64,000 nucleotides of DNA from Nitratireductor luteus (GTDB taxonomy: Bacteria > Pseudomonadota > Alphaproteobacteria > Rhizobiales > Rhizobiaceae), in assembly GCF_026162365.1 (NCBI RefSeq), contig NZ_JAOANW010000012.1, forward strand, positions 1-64,000. Direction: 5' to 3'. Positions within the stretch are counted from its first letter, which is position 1. Each line of letters opens with the position of its first letter. The translations under genes were made by a program, and so were the position numbers. Positions 52,604 through 63,925 of this stretch are shown here, in pieces. The notes beneath the pieces are model-generated. The model saw only the letters and a program-made list of their open reading frames with translations. It was not told where the DNA came from and ran no database searches.

Positions 52604-53189
52604 CCGGATCGACGGCCTTGGGCTGGAAATCCGCCACGGCTTGCCCGAGGATTTGCGGTTCCTGCTGGAAAAATACCCGCGCGAACAGTGGAAGACGCAC
52701 GAAAATCTGGGCGACATGGCCCAGTTCTGGCTTCAGCGGCACGACATGTTTCGGGAGCTGAGCGGCATGTTGCAGAACAGCGTGTTCGACTACCGCGAAG
52801 GGCGGTTGGCACCTGATGCTTTCCAGAAATGGTTCGCGCCGCGCCTGCGCTTCTTCCTGCAGCAGCTCCATGGCCACCACCAGATCGAGGACATGCATTA
52901 TTTCCCGGTATTTGCAGCCGCCGAGGCCAGGATGGTGCGCGGCTTCGAACTCCTCGACAGCGACCATCACATCATCCACGACGCCCTCGAGCGGAACGCC
53001 GAAGCGGCCAGGGAATTCCTGACTGTCCTCCAAAAAGCCGACAGCGATGCGAAGCGCTTTGCGGGAGATGCCTATGCGGACGAGAACGCGCGGCTGATCG
53101 CCATGCTGGGCAGGCATCTGCATGATGAGGAAGACCTGATCATTCCGCTCATACTGGACAGGGGCGAAGGCGGGCTGGGCATCAGTTAG
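52596..53189 (+). CDS. Hemerythrin-domain protein
   Basis: The protein has 197 residues from ATG 52596, overlapping the GFA gene by 8 bases. His-rich helices (LHGHHQIEDMHYFPVFAAAE, LLDSDHHIIHDALERN and LGRHLHDEEDLIIPLIL) give the His/Glu/Asp set of a hemerythrin-like di-iron four-helix bundle. It may sense or bind O2, NO or iron. Cytoplasmic; role unknown. Confidence 0.85.
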   Translation: MNNRIDGLGLEIRHGLPEDLRFLLEKYPREQWKTHENLGDMAQFWLQRHDMFRELSGMLQNSVFDYREGRLAPDAFQKWFAPRLRFFLQQLHGHHQIEDMHYFPVFAAAEARMVRGFELLDSDHHIIHDALERNAEAAREFLTVLQKADSDAKRFAGDAYADENARLIAMLGRHLHDEEDLIIPLILDRGEGGLGIS

Positions 53190-53247
53190 CGCCGTCCTGA
53201 CAGCGGCCATTATTGCAACCGGAATGGTTGCAGGCTACAGGGGCTGC

Positions 53248-54930
53248 ATGATCAAGAACGCTTCTCCCGATATCCTGCGCATCGCCATTGCCCAGCTCAA
53301 TCCAGTCGTGGGTGACGTCGCGGGAAATCTTGCAATGGCGCGCGCGGCCAGGGCCGATGCGGCACGGCAAGGCGCCGATCTCGTGCTCTTCACCGAGCTG
53401 TTCATCGCCGGCTACCCGCCCGAAGATCTGGTCATGAAGCCGGCCTTCGTCGCGGCCTGCGAGAAGGCGGTGGCGGACCTGGCCGCCGATACGGCCGACG
53501 GCGGGCCGGGCATGGTGATGGGCACTCCGCTGCGGCGCGATAGCGGGTTGCACAACTCGATCGTCGTGCTCGACGACGGCAAGATGATCGCGGAGCGCTA
53601 CAAGCTCGATCTGCCCAATTACGGCGAGTTCGACGAGAAACGCGTTTTTCAGGCCGGGCCGAGCGTGCCGGGCCCCGTGAACTTCCGCGGGGTGCGGCTG
53701 GGCATTCCGATCTGCGAGGACATCTGGGGCACGCTCGGCATCTGCGAGACGCTGGCCGAATCCGGTGCCGAACTGCTGCTCGTACCCAACGGATCGCCCT
53801 ATTATCGGGGCAAGGTGGACGTGCGCCAGCAGGTGGCGATCCTCCAGGTGATCGAGAGCGGCCTGCCGCTGATCTACGCCAACCAGCTCGGCGGGCAGGA
53901 CGAGCTTGTTTTCGATGGCGCATCCTTCGCCATACAGGCCGACAGGACGCTGGCCTTCCAGATGAGCCAGTTTGAGGAAACGCTGGCGGTGACGACGTGG
54001 AAGCGGGAGGCAGAGCACTGGGTTTGCGCGTCCGGTCCCATGTCGAAAATTCCGGAGAAGGAAGAGGCGGATTACCGCGCCTGCATGCTCGGGCTGCGGG
54101 ACTATGTGAACAAGAATGGCTTCAAGAATGTCGTTCTGGGCCTTTCGGGCGGCATCGACTCGGCCATCTGTGCGGCGCTCGCCGTGGATGCGCTCGGCGA
54201 GGAACGCGTGCGTTGCGTGATGATGCCTTACCGGTACACGTCGAAAGAGTCGCTCAAGGATGCCGAGGATTGCGCGCGCGCGCTGGGCTGCCGCTACGAA
54301 ATCGTGCCGATTTTCGAGCCGGTCGAGGGCTTTTTGAACGCGCTGACGCAGGTTTTCGAAGGTACGCAGGAGGGCGTGACGGAGGAGAACCTGCAAAGCA
54401 GGACGCGCGGAACGCTGCTGATGGCGCTGTCCAACAAATTCGGCTCGATGGTTGTCACTACAGGCAACAAGTCGGAAATGTCGGTGGGCTACGCCACGCT
54501 CTATGGCGACATGAATGGCGGGTTCAACCCGATCAAGGATCTTTACAAGATGCAGGTCTACAGCCTGTCGCGCTGGCGCAATGGGACCGTTCCACCCGGC
54601 GCTCTTGGGCCTTCGGGAGAGGTGATCCCCGCAGCGATCATAGACAAGCCGCCCTCGGCCGAGCTCCGGCCCGACCAGACCGACCAGGATTCGCTGCCGC
54701 CTTATCCCGTGCTCGACGACATTCTGGAATGTCTGGTTGAAAACGAGATGGGCGTCGACGAGATCGTCGCGCGTGGCCATGACCGCGAGACCGTGCACCG
54801 GGTGGAGCACCTGCTCTATATCGCCGAATACAAGCGGCGGCAGGCGGCGCCCGGCGTGAAGATCACCAAAAAGAACTTCGGCCGCGACCGGCGCTATCCG
54901 ATCACCAACAAGTTCCGCGACCGGAGCTGA
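53248..54930 (+). CDS. nadE: Glutamine-dependent NAD+ synthetase
   Basis: The protein has 560 residues from ATG 53248. The N-terminal nitrilase-type glutaminase domain (1-270) has the Glu in LFTELFIAGYPPED, the Lys in YKLDLPNYGEFDEK and the Cys in GIPICEDIWG. The C-terminal synthetase has the PP-loop GLSGGIDSAICAAL, then TTGNKSEMSVGYATLYGDM. It makes NAD+ from deamido-NAD+ with ammonia from glutamine. Confidence 0.95.
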   Translation: MIKNASPDILRIAIAQLNPVVGDVAGNLAMARAARADAARQGADLVLFTELFIAGYPPEDLVMKPAFVAACEKAVADLAADTADGGPGMVMGTPLRRDSGLHNSIVVLDDGKMIAERYKLDLPNYGEFDEKRVFQAGPSVPGPVNFRGVRLGIPICEDIWGTLGICETLAESGAELLLVPNGSPYYRGKVDVRQQVAILQVIESGLPLIYANQLGGQDELVFDGASFAIQADRTLAFQMSQFEETLAVTTWKREAEHWVCASGPMSKIPEKEEADYRACMLGLRDYVNKNGFKNVVLGLSGGIDSAICAALAVDALGEERVRCVMMPYRYTSKESLKDAEDCARALGCRYEIVPIFEPVEGFLNALTQVFEGTQEGVTEENLQSRTRGTLLMALSNKFGSMVVTTGNKSEMSVGYATLYGDMNGGFNPIKDLYKMQVYSLSRWRNGTVPPGALGPSGEVIPAAIIDKPPSAELRPDQTDQDSLPPYPVLDDILECLVENEMGVDEIVARGHDRETVHRVEHLLYIAEYKRRQAAPGVKITKKNFGRDRRYPITNKFRDRS

Positions 54931-55113
54931 GGCCGCTGCCAGACCAGGCAACGAACATCGACGCGCGATAGCCTCGGCCTGTCGCCATGCCATTGCTGCC
55001 GTGGCCCAACGGGCAAGGTTGCAAAGCCTGCTTGTGGTTTTAAGATCGCCTGCAGCTCCGGTGCGGCCGCCATTGGCGGATGAGCCGCCTTTCACCCTGC
55101 CTCGAGACGTTTT

Positions 55114-56358
55114 ATGCCCTTTTTTCAGTTTCTACGCGAGAACGCGCGCTGGCTTGCGGGCGGGTTCCTGCTCACCTTCTTCTCGGCATTCGGGCAGACC
55201 TATTTCATTTCATTGTCGGCCGGAAATATCCGCCAGGAGTATGCGCTTTCGCACGGCGAGTTCGGGCTTCTCTACATGCTCGCTACGCTGGCAAGCGCTC
55301 TGACGCTGCCTTATCTGGGCCAGATCGTCGATCGCTATTCGCCGCGCGCGGTGATCCTTTTCATCGTGCCGATGCTGGCGCTTGCCTGCGTTTCCATGGC
55401 GCTTTCCCGGTCGATCGCCGTCCTCGTCGTCACGGTCTACCTGCTCCGACTCTTCGGCCAGGGAATGATGACGCAGAACGCCATGACCGCCATCGGCCGA
55501 TGGTATGCGTCCCAGCGCGGCCGTGCTGTCTCGGTCGTGTCGCTGGGCGTGGACGCGGGGTCGGCCACGATTCCCTTTTTCTTCGTCACGATTGCCGGGC
55601 TCGTGGGATGGCGCAACGGGTGGCTGGTCGCCGCAGCCGCCTTGATGGTGCTTGCGATGCCTCTCGTGGCAAGCCTTTTCGCGCAGGAGCGGCGCCCACG
55701 GGCCAGCGATCCGCTGCCGCGCGGCGGCGCCGTCCGCGACTGGACCCGAGCGGAGGTGCTGCGCGATCCGTTTTTCTACCTGTTGCTGCTCGGCATCATG
55801 GCGCCTGCCTTCATCGGCACGAGCATCTTCTTTCACCAGGTCTACCTGGTGGAACTGCGGGGGTGGTCGTTGGAGGTCTTCGCGGCTTCCTTCACCTTCA
55901 TGGCGGTGTCGACCGTGACCTTCGCGCTCATCTGCGGGCATCTGATCGACAAATTCTCCGCCACCGCGCTCCTTCCCGTCTTTCTCCTGCCCATGGCGGT
56001 TGCCTGTCTGGTGCTCGGCATGCTGGAGGCGCAGTGGAGCGTTTTCGTGTTCATGGGGCTGCTCGGCGTTTCCAGCGGTTTTTCGAACACGCTGATGGGC
56101 GCGTTGTGGCCGGAGGTCTACGGCACGCGTTTTCTCGGTGCCGTCCGCGCGATGACGGTGGCGGTCATGGTGTTCTCTTCGGCAATGGGGCCGGGGCTGA
56201 CCGGCTATCTGATCGATCTCGGCGTGTCGTTTCCCCTGCAGGTGCTGGTGATGGGCTTTTACTGCATCGCCGCGTCGGGCCTGATGCTGTTCGTTTCGCG
56301 GCAGCTTGCCTCGCGCGCCTTGCAAACGGCTGAACGGTCGGCTACGCCCGCCGCATGA
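55114..56358 (+). CDS. MFS transporter
   Basis: The protein has 414 residues with 12 spans. [20 protein letters not shown] is the loop after span 2 (motif A-like). [20 protein letters not shown] and [14 protein letters not shown] are typical of the oxalate/formate-antiporter-like or monocarboxylate-type group. Substrate unknown. Its stop overlaps gltX by 4 bases, suggesting a common transcript. Confidence 0.87.
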   Translation: MPFFQFLRENARWLAGGFLLTFFSAFGQTYFISLSAGNIRQEYALSHGEFGLLYMLATLASALTLPYLGQIVDRYSPRAVILFIVPMLALACVSMALSRSIAVLVVTVYLLRLFGQGMMTQNAMTAIGRWYASQRGRAVSVVSLGVDAGSATIPFFFVTIAGLVGWRNGWLVAAAALMVLAMPLVASLFAQERRPRASDPLPRGGAVRDWTRAEVLRDPFFYLLLLGIMAPAFIGTSIFFHQVYLVELRGWSLEVFAASFTFMAVSTVTFALICGHLIDKFSATALLPVFLLPMAVACLVLGMLEAQWSVFVFMGLLGVSSGFSNTLMGALWPEVYGTRFLGAVRAMTVAVMVFSSAMGPGLTGYLIDLGVSFPLQVLVMGFYCIAASGLMLFVSRQLASRALQTAERSATPAA

Positions 56359-57728
56359 GCACCACGGTTCGTTTCGCACCGTCCCCGACGGGGCACATCC
56401 ATATCGGCAACGCGCGCACGGCGCTGTTCAACTGGCTTTTCGCGCTGAAGGCGGATAGCCGCTTCATCCTGCGTTTCGACGATACGGACGTCGAACGGTC
56501 GCGCCGGGAATTCGCCCAGCAGATAGAGCACGACCTGGAGTGGCTCGGCATCCACCCGCATATGGTTGCCCGGCAGTCGGACCGCGTCGCAATCTATGAT
56601 GCAACGGCTGAAAAGCTGAAAGCAGCGGGGCTTCTCTATCCCTGTTACGAGACCTCGGAGGAGCTTGAACGGCGGCGCCGTATCAGGCTTTCCCGCCGGC
56701 TTCCGCCGGTCTATGGCCGCGAAGCGCTAAAACTTCAGGAGGACGAGCGCGCAGCGCTGGAAGCCGACGGGCGCCGCCCGCACTGGCGTTTCCTGCTGCC
56801 CAATTTCAAGGATGATCCATTCAAGACCGAGCGCACCGAAGTGCATTGGGACGACGTTGTCCGGGGGCCGCAGACGGTTGACCTCGCCTCCATGTCGGAC
56901 CCTGTCCTCATCCGCGAGGATGGAACGTTTCTCTACACGCTGCCATCGGTTGCCGACGACATCGAGATGGGCGTCACCCATATCATTCGTGGCGACGACC
57001 ACGTGACCAATACGGGTGCGCAGATCGCCTTGTTCAATGCGCTGGACGCCAAGGCGCCTGCCTTCGGGCATCACAATCTTCTCACCAGCGTGACCGGCGA
57101 GGGGCTGTCCAAGCGCACCGGGGCACTGTCGATATCGAGCCTGCGCGAGGCCGGCATAGAGCCCATGGCAGTCGCATCCCTTGCGGTGCTGATCGGAACG
57201 TCCGGTCCCGTTATCGCCTGCCGCAACATGGAAGAGCTCGCAGCGCATTTTTCGCCTTCGGCCAGTTCGAAATCGGCGGCGAAATTCGACCCGGCGGAAT
57301 TGCGCGGGTTGAGCCGCAGCCTTATCCAGGAAATGCCGTTCGAGGCGGTTGAAGACCGGCTGGCAGCGATGGGAATTGTCGGCGAGAAGGCCGAGCCCTT
57401 CTGGCTTGCCGTGCGCGGTAACCTTGAAACCGTCGGCGAGGCCGCCGATTGGTGGCGCATCGTTACCGAAGGCATCCAGCGTCCGACAAACCTTTCCGAA
57501 GAGGATCGCGATTTCGTGCGCCAGGCCATGGACCATCTGCCGCCCGAGCCTTGGGACGGTCAGACCTGGTCCGCATGGACGTCGGTTCTAAAAGACCGGA
57601 CGGGGCGCAAGGGAAAAGCGCTGTTCAAACCGCTCAGGGTTGCGCTGACCGGGCTGGAGTCCGGGCCGGAGCTCGCAAATTTATTGCCTCTTCTTGGTCG
57701 GGAAGAAACGTTGGCCCGACGACCCTGA
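56355..57728 (+). CDS. gltX: Glutamate-tRNA ligase
   Basis: The protein has 457 residues. [20 protein letters not shown] carries the class I HIGH-type motif (HIGN), and [12 protein letters not shown] is the KMSKS-type motif (LSKR). The zinc-binding cysteines of the E. coli type are absent, as in many alphaproteobacterial enzymes; such species often carry two GltX proteins. The last 95 bases overlap the convergent DUF2865 gene. Confidence 0.93.
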   Translation: MSTTVRFAPSPTGHIHIGNARTALFNWLFALKADSRFILRFDDTDVERSRREFAQQIEHDLEWLGIHPHMVARQSDRVAIYDATAEKLKAAGLLYPCYETSEELERRRRIRLSRRLPPVYGREALKLQEDERAALEADGRRPHWRFLLPNFKDDPFKTERTEVHWDDVVRGPQTVDLASMSDPVLIREDGTFLYTLPSVADDIEMGVTHIIRGDDHVTNTGAQIALFNALDAKAPAFGHHNLLTSVTGEGLSKRTGALSISSLREAGIEPMAVASLAVLIGTSGPVIACRNMEELAAHFSPSASSKSAAKFDPAELRGLSRSLIQEMPFEAVEDRLAAMGIVGEKAEPFWLAVRGNLETVGEAADWWRIVTEGIQRPTNLSEEDRDFVRQAMDHLPPEPWDGQTWSAWTSVLKDRTGRKGKALFKPLRVALTGLESGPELANLLPLLGREETLARRP

Positions 57729-58671
57729 TCTTGCGTTCGGCCGCCGGCGCGATCTCACTGGGATCGCGTGTGGCGGGTGCGGCGTCAGCCCTGGTCTCGG
57801 CATCTGTCTGCTGCTCGGGATCGGGCCGCTGGGTTGGGATGGGTATTGAAGCAACTTTCTGCTCGTCCGGTTCTCCAGCCAGAATCGTGAATTTTTTCTG
57901 AGCGGGAGCATTGCTGCACATAGGTGCGCGCGTCTTTGCCTGTCGATACTTGTAAGCCGTCTCAAGCTCGATGTAAGGGCTGCCGTCAGCCACGGAGACC
58001 ATCGCGCTGCTCTCCTCCGCCGTCACGTTATAGGCGTATAGCGCTACCTCGGTGTCGGGGCACCGCGTTTGACAGGCTTCCGTGTCGCGGTCGAACATCG
58101 ACTTGGGAACGGCAAAGGAGATCGGGAAATAGTAGCCGTCGCCAACGCGGACGCACATGGTGCGATAAACGGAACCGGCGGAGTTGGGCCGCGCGACTGC
58201 TTTCTGCTCACGCTTCGGGGCGGCCTTCCGGGCTGGCTCTGAAATTGCCCGGGTGTTGCCGCATCCGTTTGCCTTGAGGGAAGCAAGAAGGCGGGTCCGC
58301 TCTCGCTTCGATCCCGAGGCTGATGCCAAGATACGACGCTTGTTCTGCAGGTCCGCAAGGTTGCGGGCCATCTTGGCGATGGTGGCCTTGAGTTGCCCAC
58401 ATTGCGGCAAGTTGCTTGCGAATAGGCCGCCACAGCGTGCATTTTGGGTATTGTCGCGGGCGCGCCTGAGCTCGACGCCCTGCCGCGCAATGGCGCTGTC
58501 GAACTTCGCTACCTGGCCGGAGGATACGCCGGCTGGCAATGAAGCAAGCTGTGCCCGCAAGCTGCGGCAGGTCCGCGATTGCGCTCCAGATTCCAGCGTC
58601 AGCGTTGCCATACAGGCGACCGCCAATGTCAGCACCTGCACCATGTACGCGATACGCGTGTGAATATTCAT
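57634..58671 (-). CDS. DUF2865 exported protein
   Basis: The protein has 345 residues. A signal peptide ([20 protein letters not shown], then AQS) is followed by a helical region with [11 protein letters not shown] and a Cys-rich core. [20 protein letters not shown] with [20 protein letters not shown] is the DUF2865 signature. The C-terminal 80 residues are Pro/Ala-rich. Periplasmic, function unknown. The tail overlaps gltX on the other strand. Confidence 0.85.
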   Translation of the reverse strand: MNIHTRIAYMVQVLTLAVACMATLTLESGAQSRTCRSLRAQLASLPAGVSSGQVAKFDSAIARQGVELRRARDNTQNARCGGLFASNLPQCGQLKATIAKMARNLADLQNKRRILASASGSKRERTRLLASLKANGCGNTRAISEPARKAAPKREQKAVARPNSAGSVYRTMCVRVGDGYYFPISFAVPKSMFDRDTEACQTRCPDTEVALYAYNVTAEESSAMVSVADGSPYIELETAYKYRQAKTRAPMCSNAPAQKKFTILAGEPDEQKVASIPIPTQRPDPEQQTDAETRADAAPATRDPSEIAPAAERKIRVVGPTFLPDQEEAINLRAPARTPARSAQP

Positions 58672-58809
58672 GCCCGCCCCCAGGGAAGGCGGTCGCGCCT
58701 TTCCCGAACTTCAGCAGCCGCCAAACCGTTACTTTCGACCGCTTACAGCCACAATGCCCTCTCTCTAGCGCATAGGCCTTAAATACCACTTATCCGAGTA
58801 TATGCAAAT

Positions 58810-61116
58810 TTAGCGGGCGTGGTTCTGCAGGGCTTCGACCGCCGCCAGCGCGGTCATGTTGACCACACCGCGCGACGTGACTGATGGCGTAAGGATGTGG
58901 GCAGGGCGGGCTGTGCCCAGCAGGATCGGACCGACATGCAACGCGTCGGTCATCACCTTTACCGTGGTCAGGGTGATGTTGGCCGCGTCGAGGTTCGGGA
59001 AAACCAGCAGGTTGGCCTCGCCTTTCAGGCTGGCGTGCGGGAACACACGCATGCGAAGCGCCTCCGACAGGGCGGAGTCGCCATGCATCTCGCCATCGGC
59101 AATCAGGGTTGGCGCGATGCGATGTAGGATGTCGGTCGCCTCGCGCATCTTCAGCGCGCTTGCCGAATCCCGCGACCCGAAGTCGGAATGCGACAGGAGT
59201 GCCGCCTTGGGTTCAATGCCGAAACGGCGGATTTCCTCGGCCGCGAGCACCGTCATCTCGGCTATTTCGGCAGCGCAGGGATCGACCGTGACATAGGTGT
59301 CGGTGAAGAACATCACACCCTGCTGGGTGATCAGCATCGATAAGGCGGACAGTTCGTCGACGCCCTCGCGGCGGCCGATAATCATGTCGACATTGCGCAG
59401 ATGGCGCTCGAAACGGCCCTCGAGCCCGCAGATCATGGCGTCGGCCTCATCCCTCATCATCGCGAGCGCGGCAATGACCGTGTTGTTGGTGCGGACCATC
59501 GTGCGGGCCGCCTCGGGCGTCACGCCACGCCGGCCCGTGAGACGGCTCAGGAGGTCGACATAGTCCCGGTAGCGCGGATCGTCCTCGGGATTGACGATGG
59601 CGAAATCCTTGTCGGGACGGATACGCAATCCGTAGCGCTTAAGGCGTGTTTCGATAACTTGGGGGCGGCCGATCAGTACGGGCTCGGCAATGCCTTCCTC
59701 GAGCACGACCTGGGCCGCGCGCAGCACCCTTTCATCCTCGCCGTCGGCATAGATGACGCGCTTTCGCCCAGCCGCCTTGGCGGCCGAGAAAACAGGCTTC
59801 ATGATAAGTACGGAGCGGAAGACGAAACGGTTCAAACGGTCGAGATAGGCATCCATGTCCGTGATCGGCCGAGCGGCCACGCCACTGTCCATGGCGGCCT
59901 TGGCGACGGCAGGCGCGATCCGCAGGATCAACCGCGGGTCGAAGGGCGAGGGTATGAGGAAATCGGGCCCGAAACCTGGTGCCTCGCCTGAATAGGCGCG
60001 CGCCGCGACATCGGAGGTCTCCTCGCGCGCCAGCGCGGCGATGGCGCGCACTGCGGCCATCTTCATTTCCTCGTTGATCGCCGTCGCGCCTACATCCAGT
60101 GCGCCGCGGAAAATGTAGGGGAAACACAGGACATTGTTGACCTGGTTGGGAAAGTCCGATCTGCCGGTGCAGATCATCGCATCCGGACGGGCTTTGCGGG
60201 CAATGTCCGGCATTATTTCCGGTTTGGGGTTGGCGAGCGCCAGAATCAGCGGCCGCTCGGCCATGTGCTTCAGCATTTCCGGCTTGAGGACGCCAGCGGC
60301 CGACAGGCCGAGGAAGATGTCGGCGCCGCCGATGACATCGGACAGCGTTCGCGCATCGGTGTCCTTGAGATAGGGCTCCTTCCACCGGTCCATCTCTTCC
60401 GTGCGCCCACGAAAAGCGACCCCGAAGCGGTCCGTGATCCAGATGTTCTCGATCCTGGCGCCCAGGAGAACCAGAAGGTTGAGACAGGCAAGGGCGGCCG
60501 CGCCGGCGCCGGAGGATACGATCTTAGCTTCGGCGATGTCCTTGCCGGCAAGCTCCAGCCCGTTGAGGATCGCAGCCGCGACGATGATGGCGGTGCCATG
60601 CTGATCGTCGTGGAAGACCGGGATATCCATGATTTTCTTGAGCTGTTCTTCCACCTCGAAACATTCCGGCGCCTTGATGTCTTCAAGATTGATGCCGCCG
60701 AATGTCGGCTCCAGCGCCGACACGGTGCTCACCATGCGCGCAATATCCGGCGCATCGATCTCAATGTCGAAAACGTCGATGCCCGCGAACTTCTTGAAGA
60801 GAACCGCCTTACCTTCCATTACCGGCTTGGAGGCCAGTGGACCGATATCGCCCAGCCCCAGGACGGCGGAGCCATTGGACACCACGGCCACCAGATTGGA
60901 GCGTGCGGTATATTCGGCCGCCATACCCGGATCGTCCTGGATGGCAAGGCATGGCGCCGCAACGCCGGGCGTATAGGCCAGCGCAAGGTCACGTTGATTG
61001 CCCAACGGCTTGGTTGCCTGGATCTCGAGCTTTCCCGGAATGGGATAGCGATGGAAGAATAGGGCAGCCTCGTCAAGATCTGCGCTGTCGTTCGATACGG
61101 GCTGGTCGTCCGCCAT
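58810..61116 (-). CDS. maeB: NADP-dependent malic enzyme (malic-PTA fusion)
   Basis: The protein has 768 residues. The malic enzyme part (about 1-430) has [51 protein letters not shown] and the NAD(P) site [15 protein letters not shown]. The C-terminal third is a phosphotransacetylase-like domain ([33 protein letters not shown]), usually regulatory in MaeB. It converts malate to pyruvate and CO2. Confidence 0.95.
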   Translation of the reverse strand: MADDQPVSNDSADLDEAALFFHRYPIPGKLEIQATKPLGNQRDLALAYTPGVAAPCLAIQDDPGMAAEYTARSNLVAVVSNGSAVLGLGDIGPLASKPVMEGKAVLFKKFAGIDVFDIEIDAPDIARMVSTVSALEPTFGGINLEDIKAPECFEVEEQLKKIMDIPVFHDDQHGTAIIVAAAILNGLELAGKDIAEAKIVSSGAGAAALACLNLLVLLGARIENIWITDRFGVAFRGRTEEMDRWKEPYLKDTDARTLSDVIGGADIFLGLSAAGVLKPEMLKHMAERPLILALANPKPEIMPDIARKARPDAMICTGRSDFPNQVNNVLCFPYIFRGALDVGATAINEEMKMAAVRAIAALAREETSDVAARAYSGEAPGFGPDFLIPSPFDPRLILRIAPAVAKAAMDSGVAARPITDMDAYLDRLNRFVFRSVLIMKPVFSAAKAAGRKRVIYADGEDERVLRAAQVVLEEGIAEPVLIGRPQVIETRLKRYGLRIRPDKDFAIVNPEDDPRYRDYVDLLSRLTGRRGVTPEAARTMVRTNNTVIAALAMMRDEADAMICGLEGRFERHLRNVDMIIGRREGVDELSALSMLITQQGVMFFTDTYVTVDPCAAEIAEMTVLAAEEIRRFGIEPKAALLSHSDFGSRDSASALKMREATDILHRIAPTLIADGEMHGDSALSEALRMRVFPHASLKGEANLLVFPNLDAANITLTTVKVMTDALHVGPILLGTARPAHILTPSVTSRGVVNMTALAAVEALQNHAR

Positions 61117-61151
61117 GAAATGTCCCCCCTGTCGGTCTCGATGCGGGAAAA

Positions 61152-61934
61152 TTAGAATGCGCTGGTGTAAAGGCCGCCATCCAGAATGAAGTTATGGCCG
61201 GTAATGTATCCTGCATGCGAGGAGCACAGGAATGCACAGGCCTTGCCGAATTCCTCGGCCGTTCCGAAACGTTTGGCCGGGATCGCCTCCATCTGGAGCT
61301 CAGCCTGCTCCTCAACGCTCATTCCCTGCGTTTCGGCCCCGCGGCGAATGCCGCTTTGCAGGCGCTCGGTGTCCATCTTGCCGGGCAGGATGTTGTTGAT
61401 GGTCACGTTGCTGGACGCGACCGTGCGCGATACGCCGGCAAGGAACGCGGTGAGACCGGCGCGCGCACCGGACGAAAGGTCGAGACCTTCGATCGGCATG
61501 TACACGGAGAGCGACGTGATATTGACGATACGGCCGAAACGGCGTTCGGCCATGCCGTCGACTACGGCCTGAATGAGCTCGAGGGGAACGACCATGTTCT
61601 GGGTCACACCATCGAGGATTGCTTCCCGTGAGAGCTCCCGGAAGTCGCGCCGGGGCGGACCGCCATTGTTGTTGACGAGGATATCGGGCGCAGGGCAGGC
61701 GGCCAGGAGTGCCTTCTGGACCTCGAATTCAGAAACGTCGCCGATTACTTCCGTGACCTCGACGGAAAAGTTGTCGCGGATTTCATCGGCGGTTCGTTTC
61801 ACGGATTCGGCGCTGCGCCCGTTGACGACCACATTGCAGCCGGCCTCGGCCAGCGCCATGGCACAACCACGGCCAAGCCCCCGGCTCGATGCGCAGACAA
61901 TGGCGTTCTTTCCGCTGATGCCGAGATCCATCAT
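61152..61934 (-). CDS. Short-chain dehydrogenase/reductase
   Basis: The protein has 260 residues. ASSRGLGRGCAMALAEAGCN is the nucleotide-binding TGxxxGxG-type motif, in which the first T-G is replaced by A-S. LVNNNGGPP replaces NNAG, and the catalytic region shows NITSLSVYMPIEGLDLSSGA, where the usual Y-x3-K is not obvious (SSGARAG at the Tyr/Lys position). The protein may therefore have altered chemistry. Substrate unknown. Confidence 0.85.
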   Translation of the reverse strand: MMDLGISGKNAIVCASSRGLGRGCAMALAEAGCNVVVNGRSAESVKRTADEIRDNFSVEVTEVIGDVSEFEVQKALLAACPAPDILVNNNGGPPRRDFRELSREAILDGVTQNMVVPLELIQAVVDGMAERRFGRIVNITSLSVYMPIEGLDLSSGARAGLTAFLAGVSRTVASSNVTINNILPGKMDTERLQSGIRRGAETQGMSVEEQAELQMEAIPAKRFGTAEEFGKACAFLCSSHAGYITGHNFILDGGLYTSAF

Positions 61935-62104
61935 TTTCTCCCCGATTTGATGTCCGGTTCATCTAGCCGCAGGCACGACAATAAACAACCGTCACATGGC
62001 TGTGACATGAATCGGGCCATAGGAGGCGCGACCACACTTGGAGCACCGGCGTCAATCTGGACGCACAAAATGCGCTCCATCTCCTTGCTAGCACGGACGA
62101 AGCG

Positions 62105-62938
62105 ATGACCGCCGCCAAGCCTCGCACCTACCGCACCATTTTCATCTCGGACATTCACCTAGGATCGAAGCCCGCCAAGGCCGAATTCCTTATCGACTTC
62201 CTGCGTCACCACGAGGCCGAAACGATTTATCTGGTCGGCGACATTGTCGACGGCTGGCGGTTGCAACGCTCCTGGCACTGGCCGCAGGCCCATAATGACG
62301 TGGTGCAGAAGCTGCTGCGCAAGGCGCGCAAGGGGACCAACATCTATTATATCGCCGGCAATCACGACGAATTCCTGCGGCCCTTTCAGGGCGTGCATTT
62401 CGGCGGGATCGTCGTAGCGGACCGGGTGATCCACGAGGCCGCGGATGGAAAGCGGTTCCTGGTCATCCACGGCGATCAGTTTGATGCGGTCGTGCACAAT
62501 GTCCGCTGGCTGGCCTATCTCGGCGACAAGGCGTATGACATGGCTATCCTGATCAATCGCGTGGTCGGCTTCTTCCGCCGGCTCCTGGGGCGACCTTATT
62601 GGTCGTTTTCCTCCTGGGCCAAGGTCAAGGTCAAGAAGGCGGTGAAGTTCATCAGTTCCTTTCAGGACGTCCTGGCGCAGGAAGCGGTGCGGTCGAAAGT
62701 CGATGGGGTCATTTGCGGTCATATTCACCACGCCACGATCGAAGAGATCGGCGGCGTGCGCTACATGAATACTGGCGACTGGGTGGAGAGTTGCACCGCG
62801 CTGGTCGAGGATTTCGACGGCAATTTCGCCCTCCTGTCATGGACCAGCCACCCGGCGATGAAGACAATACCAGCACCCAGGCGCAAACGCTTGAAGCCCA
62901 GCGTCGGGCAGAAACCGGCCGAGGTCGAGCCAGCTTAA
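62105..62938 (+). CDS. UDP-2,3-diacylglucosamine diphosphatase-like metallophosphoesterase
   Basis: The protein has 277 residues. FISDIHLGSKPAKAEF (metal ligands D, H), LVGDIVDGW, AGNHDEF, VIHGDQFD and CGHIHHATIEEI form the complete metallophosphoesterase set of the LpxH-like group. Members cleave UDP-diacylglucosamine in lipid A synthesis; many alphaproteobacteria use LpxI instead, so this could be an LpxH-like enzyme with another substrate. Confidence 0.85.
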   Translation: MTAAKPRTYRTIFISDIHLGSKPAKAEFLIDFLRHHEAETIYLVGDIVDGWRLQRSWHWPQAHNDVVQKLLRKARKGTNIYYIAGNHDEFLRPFQGVHFGGIVVADRVIHEAADGKRFLVIHGDQFDAVVHNVRWLAYLGDKAYDMAILINRVVGFFRRLLGRPYWSFSSWAKVKVKKAVKFISSFQDVLAQEAVRSKVDGVICGHIHHATIEEIGGVRYMNTGDWVESCTALVEDFDGNFALLSWTSHPAMKTIPAPRRKRLKPSVGQKPAEVEPA

Positions 62939-62941
62939 AGC

Positions 62942-63925
62942 TCAGCCCCACAATTCCGGATCGGGCGGTGAGACGAGGGCGCCCAGATATTTAAGCCCGG
63001 GTATGCGGTCTTCCTTGAGGATCAGCGGCCCGTCGAGATCGACGAAGTCTGCGCCCTGCGCCAGCAGAATACTGGGCGCCATGGCCAGCGAAGTGCCGAC
63101 CATGCAGCCGACCATTACCGAGAAGCCGAGCTCGCGGGCCTTGTCGCGCAGTTCCAGCGCCGCCGTCAGCCCGCCGGTCTTGTCGAGCTTGATATTGATG
63201 GCGTCATAAAGGCCGCGCAGGGCCTCCAGATCGTCCGCGGTGTGCAGGCTTTCATCGGCGCAAATCGGTACGGCGTGTGGGATATGCCGCAATATAGCGT
63301 CCTTTCCGACGGGCAGGGGCTGCTCGACCAGGACCACCTTGAGCTGGGCGCAGGCCAGCAGGTTTTCCTGGATGTTGTCGTCGTTCCAGCCTTCATTGGC
63401 GTCTATGATGAGTTGGCTGTTTGGTGCCGCCGCCGCCACGGCCTGAATGCGGGCCGCATCTTTGGTTGAGCCGACTTTCACCTTGAGCAGCGGCCGATCG
63501 GAAAAGGCGCGCGCCTGGGCAGCCATCTCCTCGGGCTCTCCCAGGGAGATCGTGGAGGCCGTCGTCACCGGCTGGGGCGGTTGCTGGCCGACCAACTCGT
63601 GCACCGGCGTGCCGCTTCGCTTGGCTTCGAAATCCCAAAGTGCGCAATCGACGGCGTTGCGCGCAGCGCCCGCCGGCATTTTTGTAAGGAGTTCCTGCCG
63701 CGTCAGCCCCCCGGCGATGCCCGGGCGCTGGTTTTCGATGAGTTTCACGACCCCTTCCAGGGTTTCACCGTAGCGCTTGTAGGGCACGCATTCGCCGCGC
63801 CCCAAGGCCGCGCCATCGCTGATGGTACAGGTGACGACCGCAGCCTCCGTGCGGGATTCCCTGGAAATGCGGAAAACGCCGGCAATGGGAAATCGCTCGA
63901 CTTCGACGGTCAGGGAAAGCGGCAT
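62942..63925 (-). CDS. dgcA: Dipeptide epimerase / N-acetyl-D-glutamate racemase-type enolase-superfamily protein
   Basis: The protein has 327 residues from ATG 63925. Enolase-superfamily ligands and bases are seen: LLKVKVG (Lys), IDANEGW, VEQPLPVG, CADESLHT and INIKLDKTGG (second Lys). The sequence matches DgcA of Rhizobiales, which takes part in use of peptidoglycan-derived or glutamate-containing compounds. It is convergent with the phosphoesterase gene, stops 3 bases apart. Confidence 0.88.
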   Translation of the reverse strand: MPLSLTVEVERFPIAGVFRISRESRTEAAVVTCTISDGAALGRGECVPYKRYGETLEGVVKLIENQRPGIAGGLTRQELLTKMPAGAARNAVDCALWDFEAKRSGTPVHELVGQQPPQPVTTASTISLGEPEEMAAQARAFSDRPLLKVKVGSTKDAARIQAVAAAAPNSQLIIDANEGWNDDNIQENLLACAQLKVVLVEQPLPVGKDAILRHIPHAVPICADESLHTADDLEALRGLYDAINIKLDKTGGLTAALELRDKARELGFSVMVGCMVGTSLAMAPSILLAQGADFVDLDGPLILKEDRIPGLKYLGALVSPPDPELWG

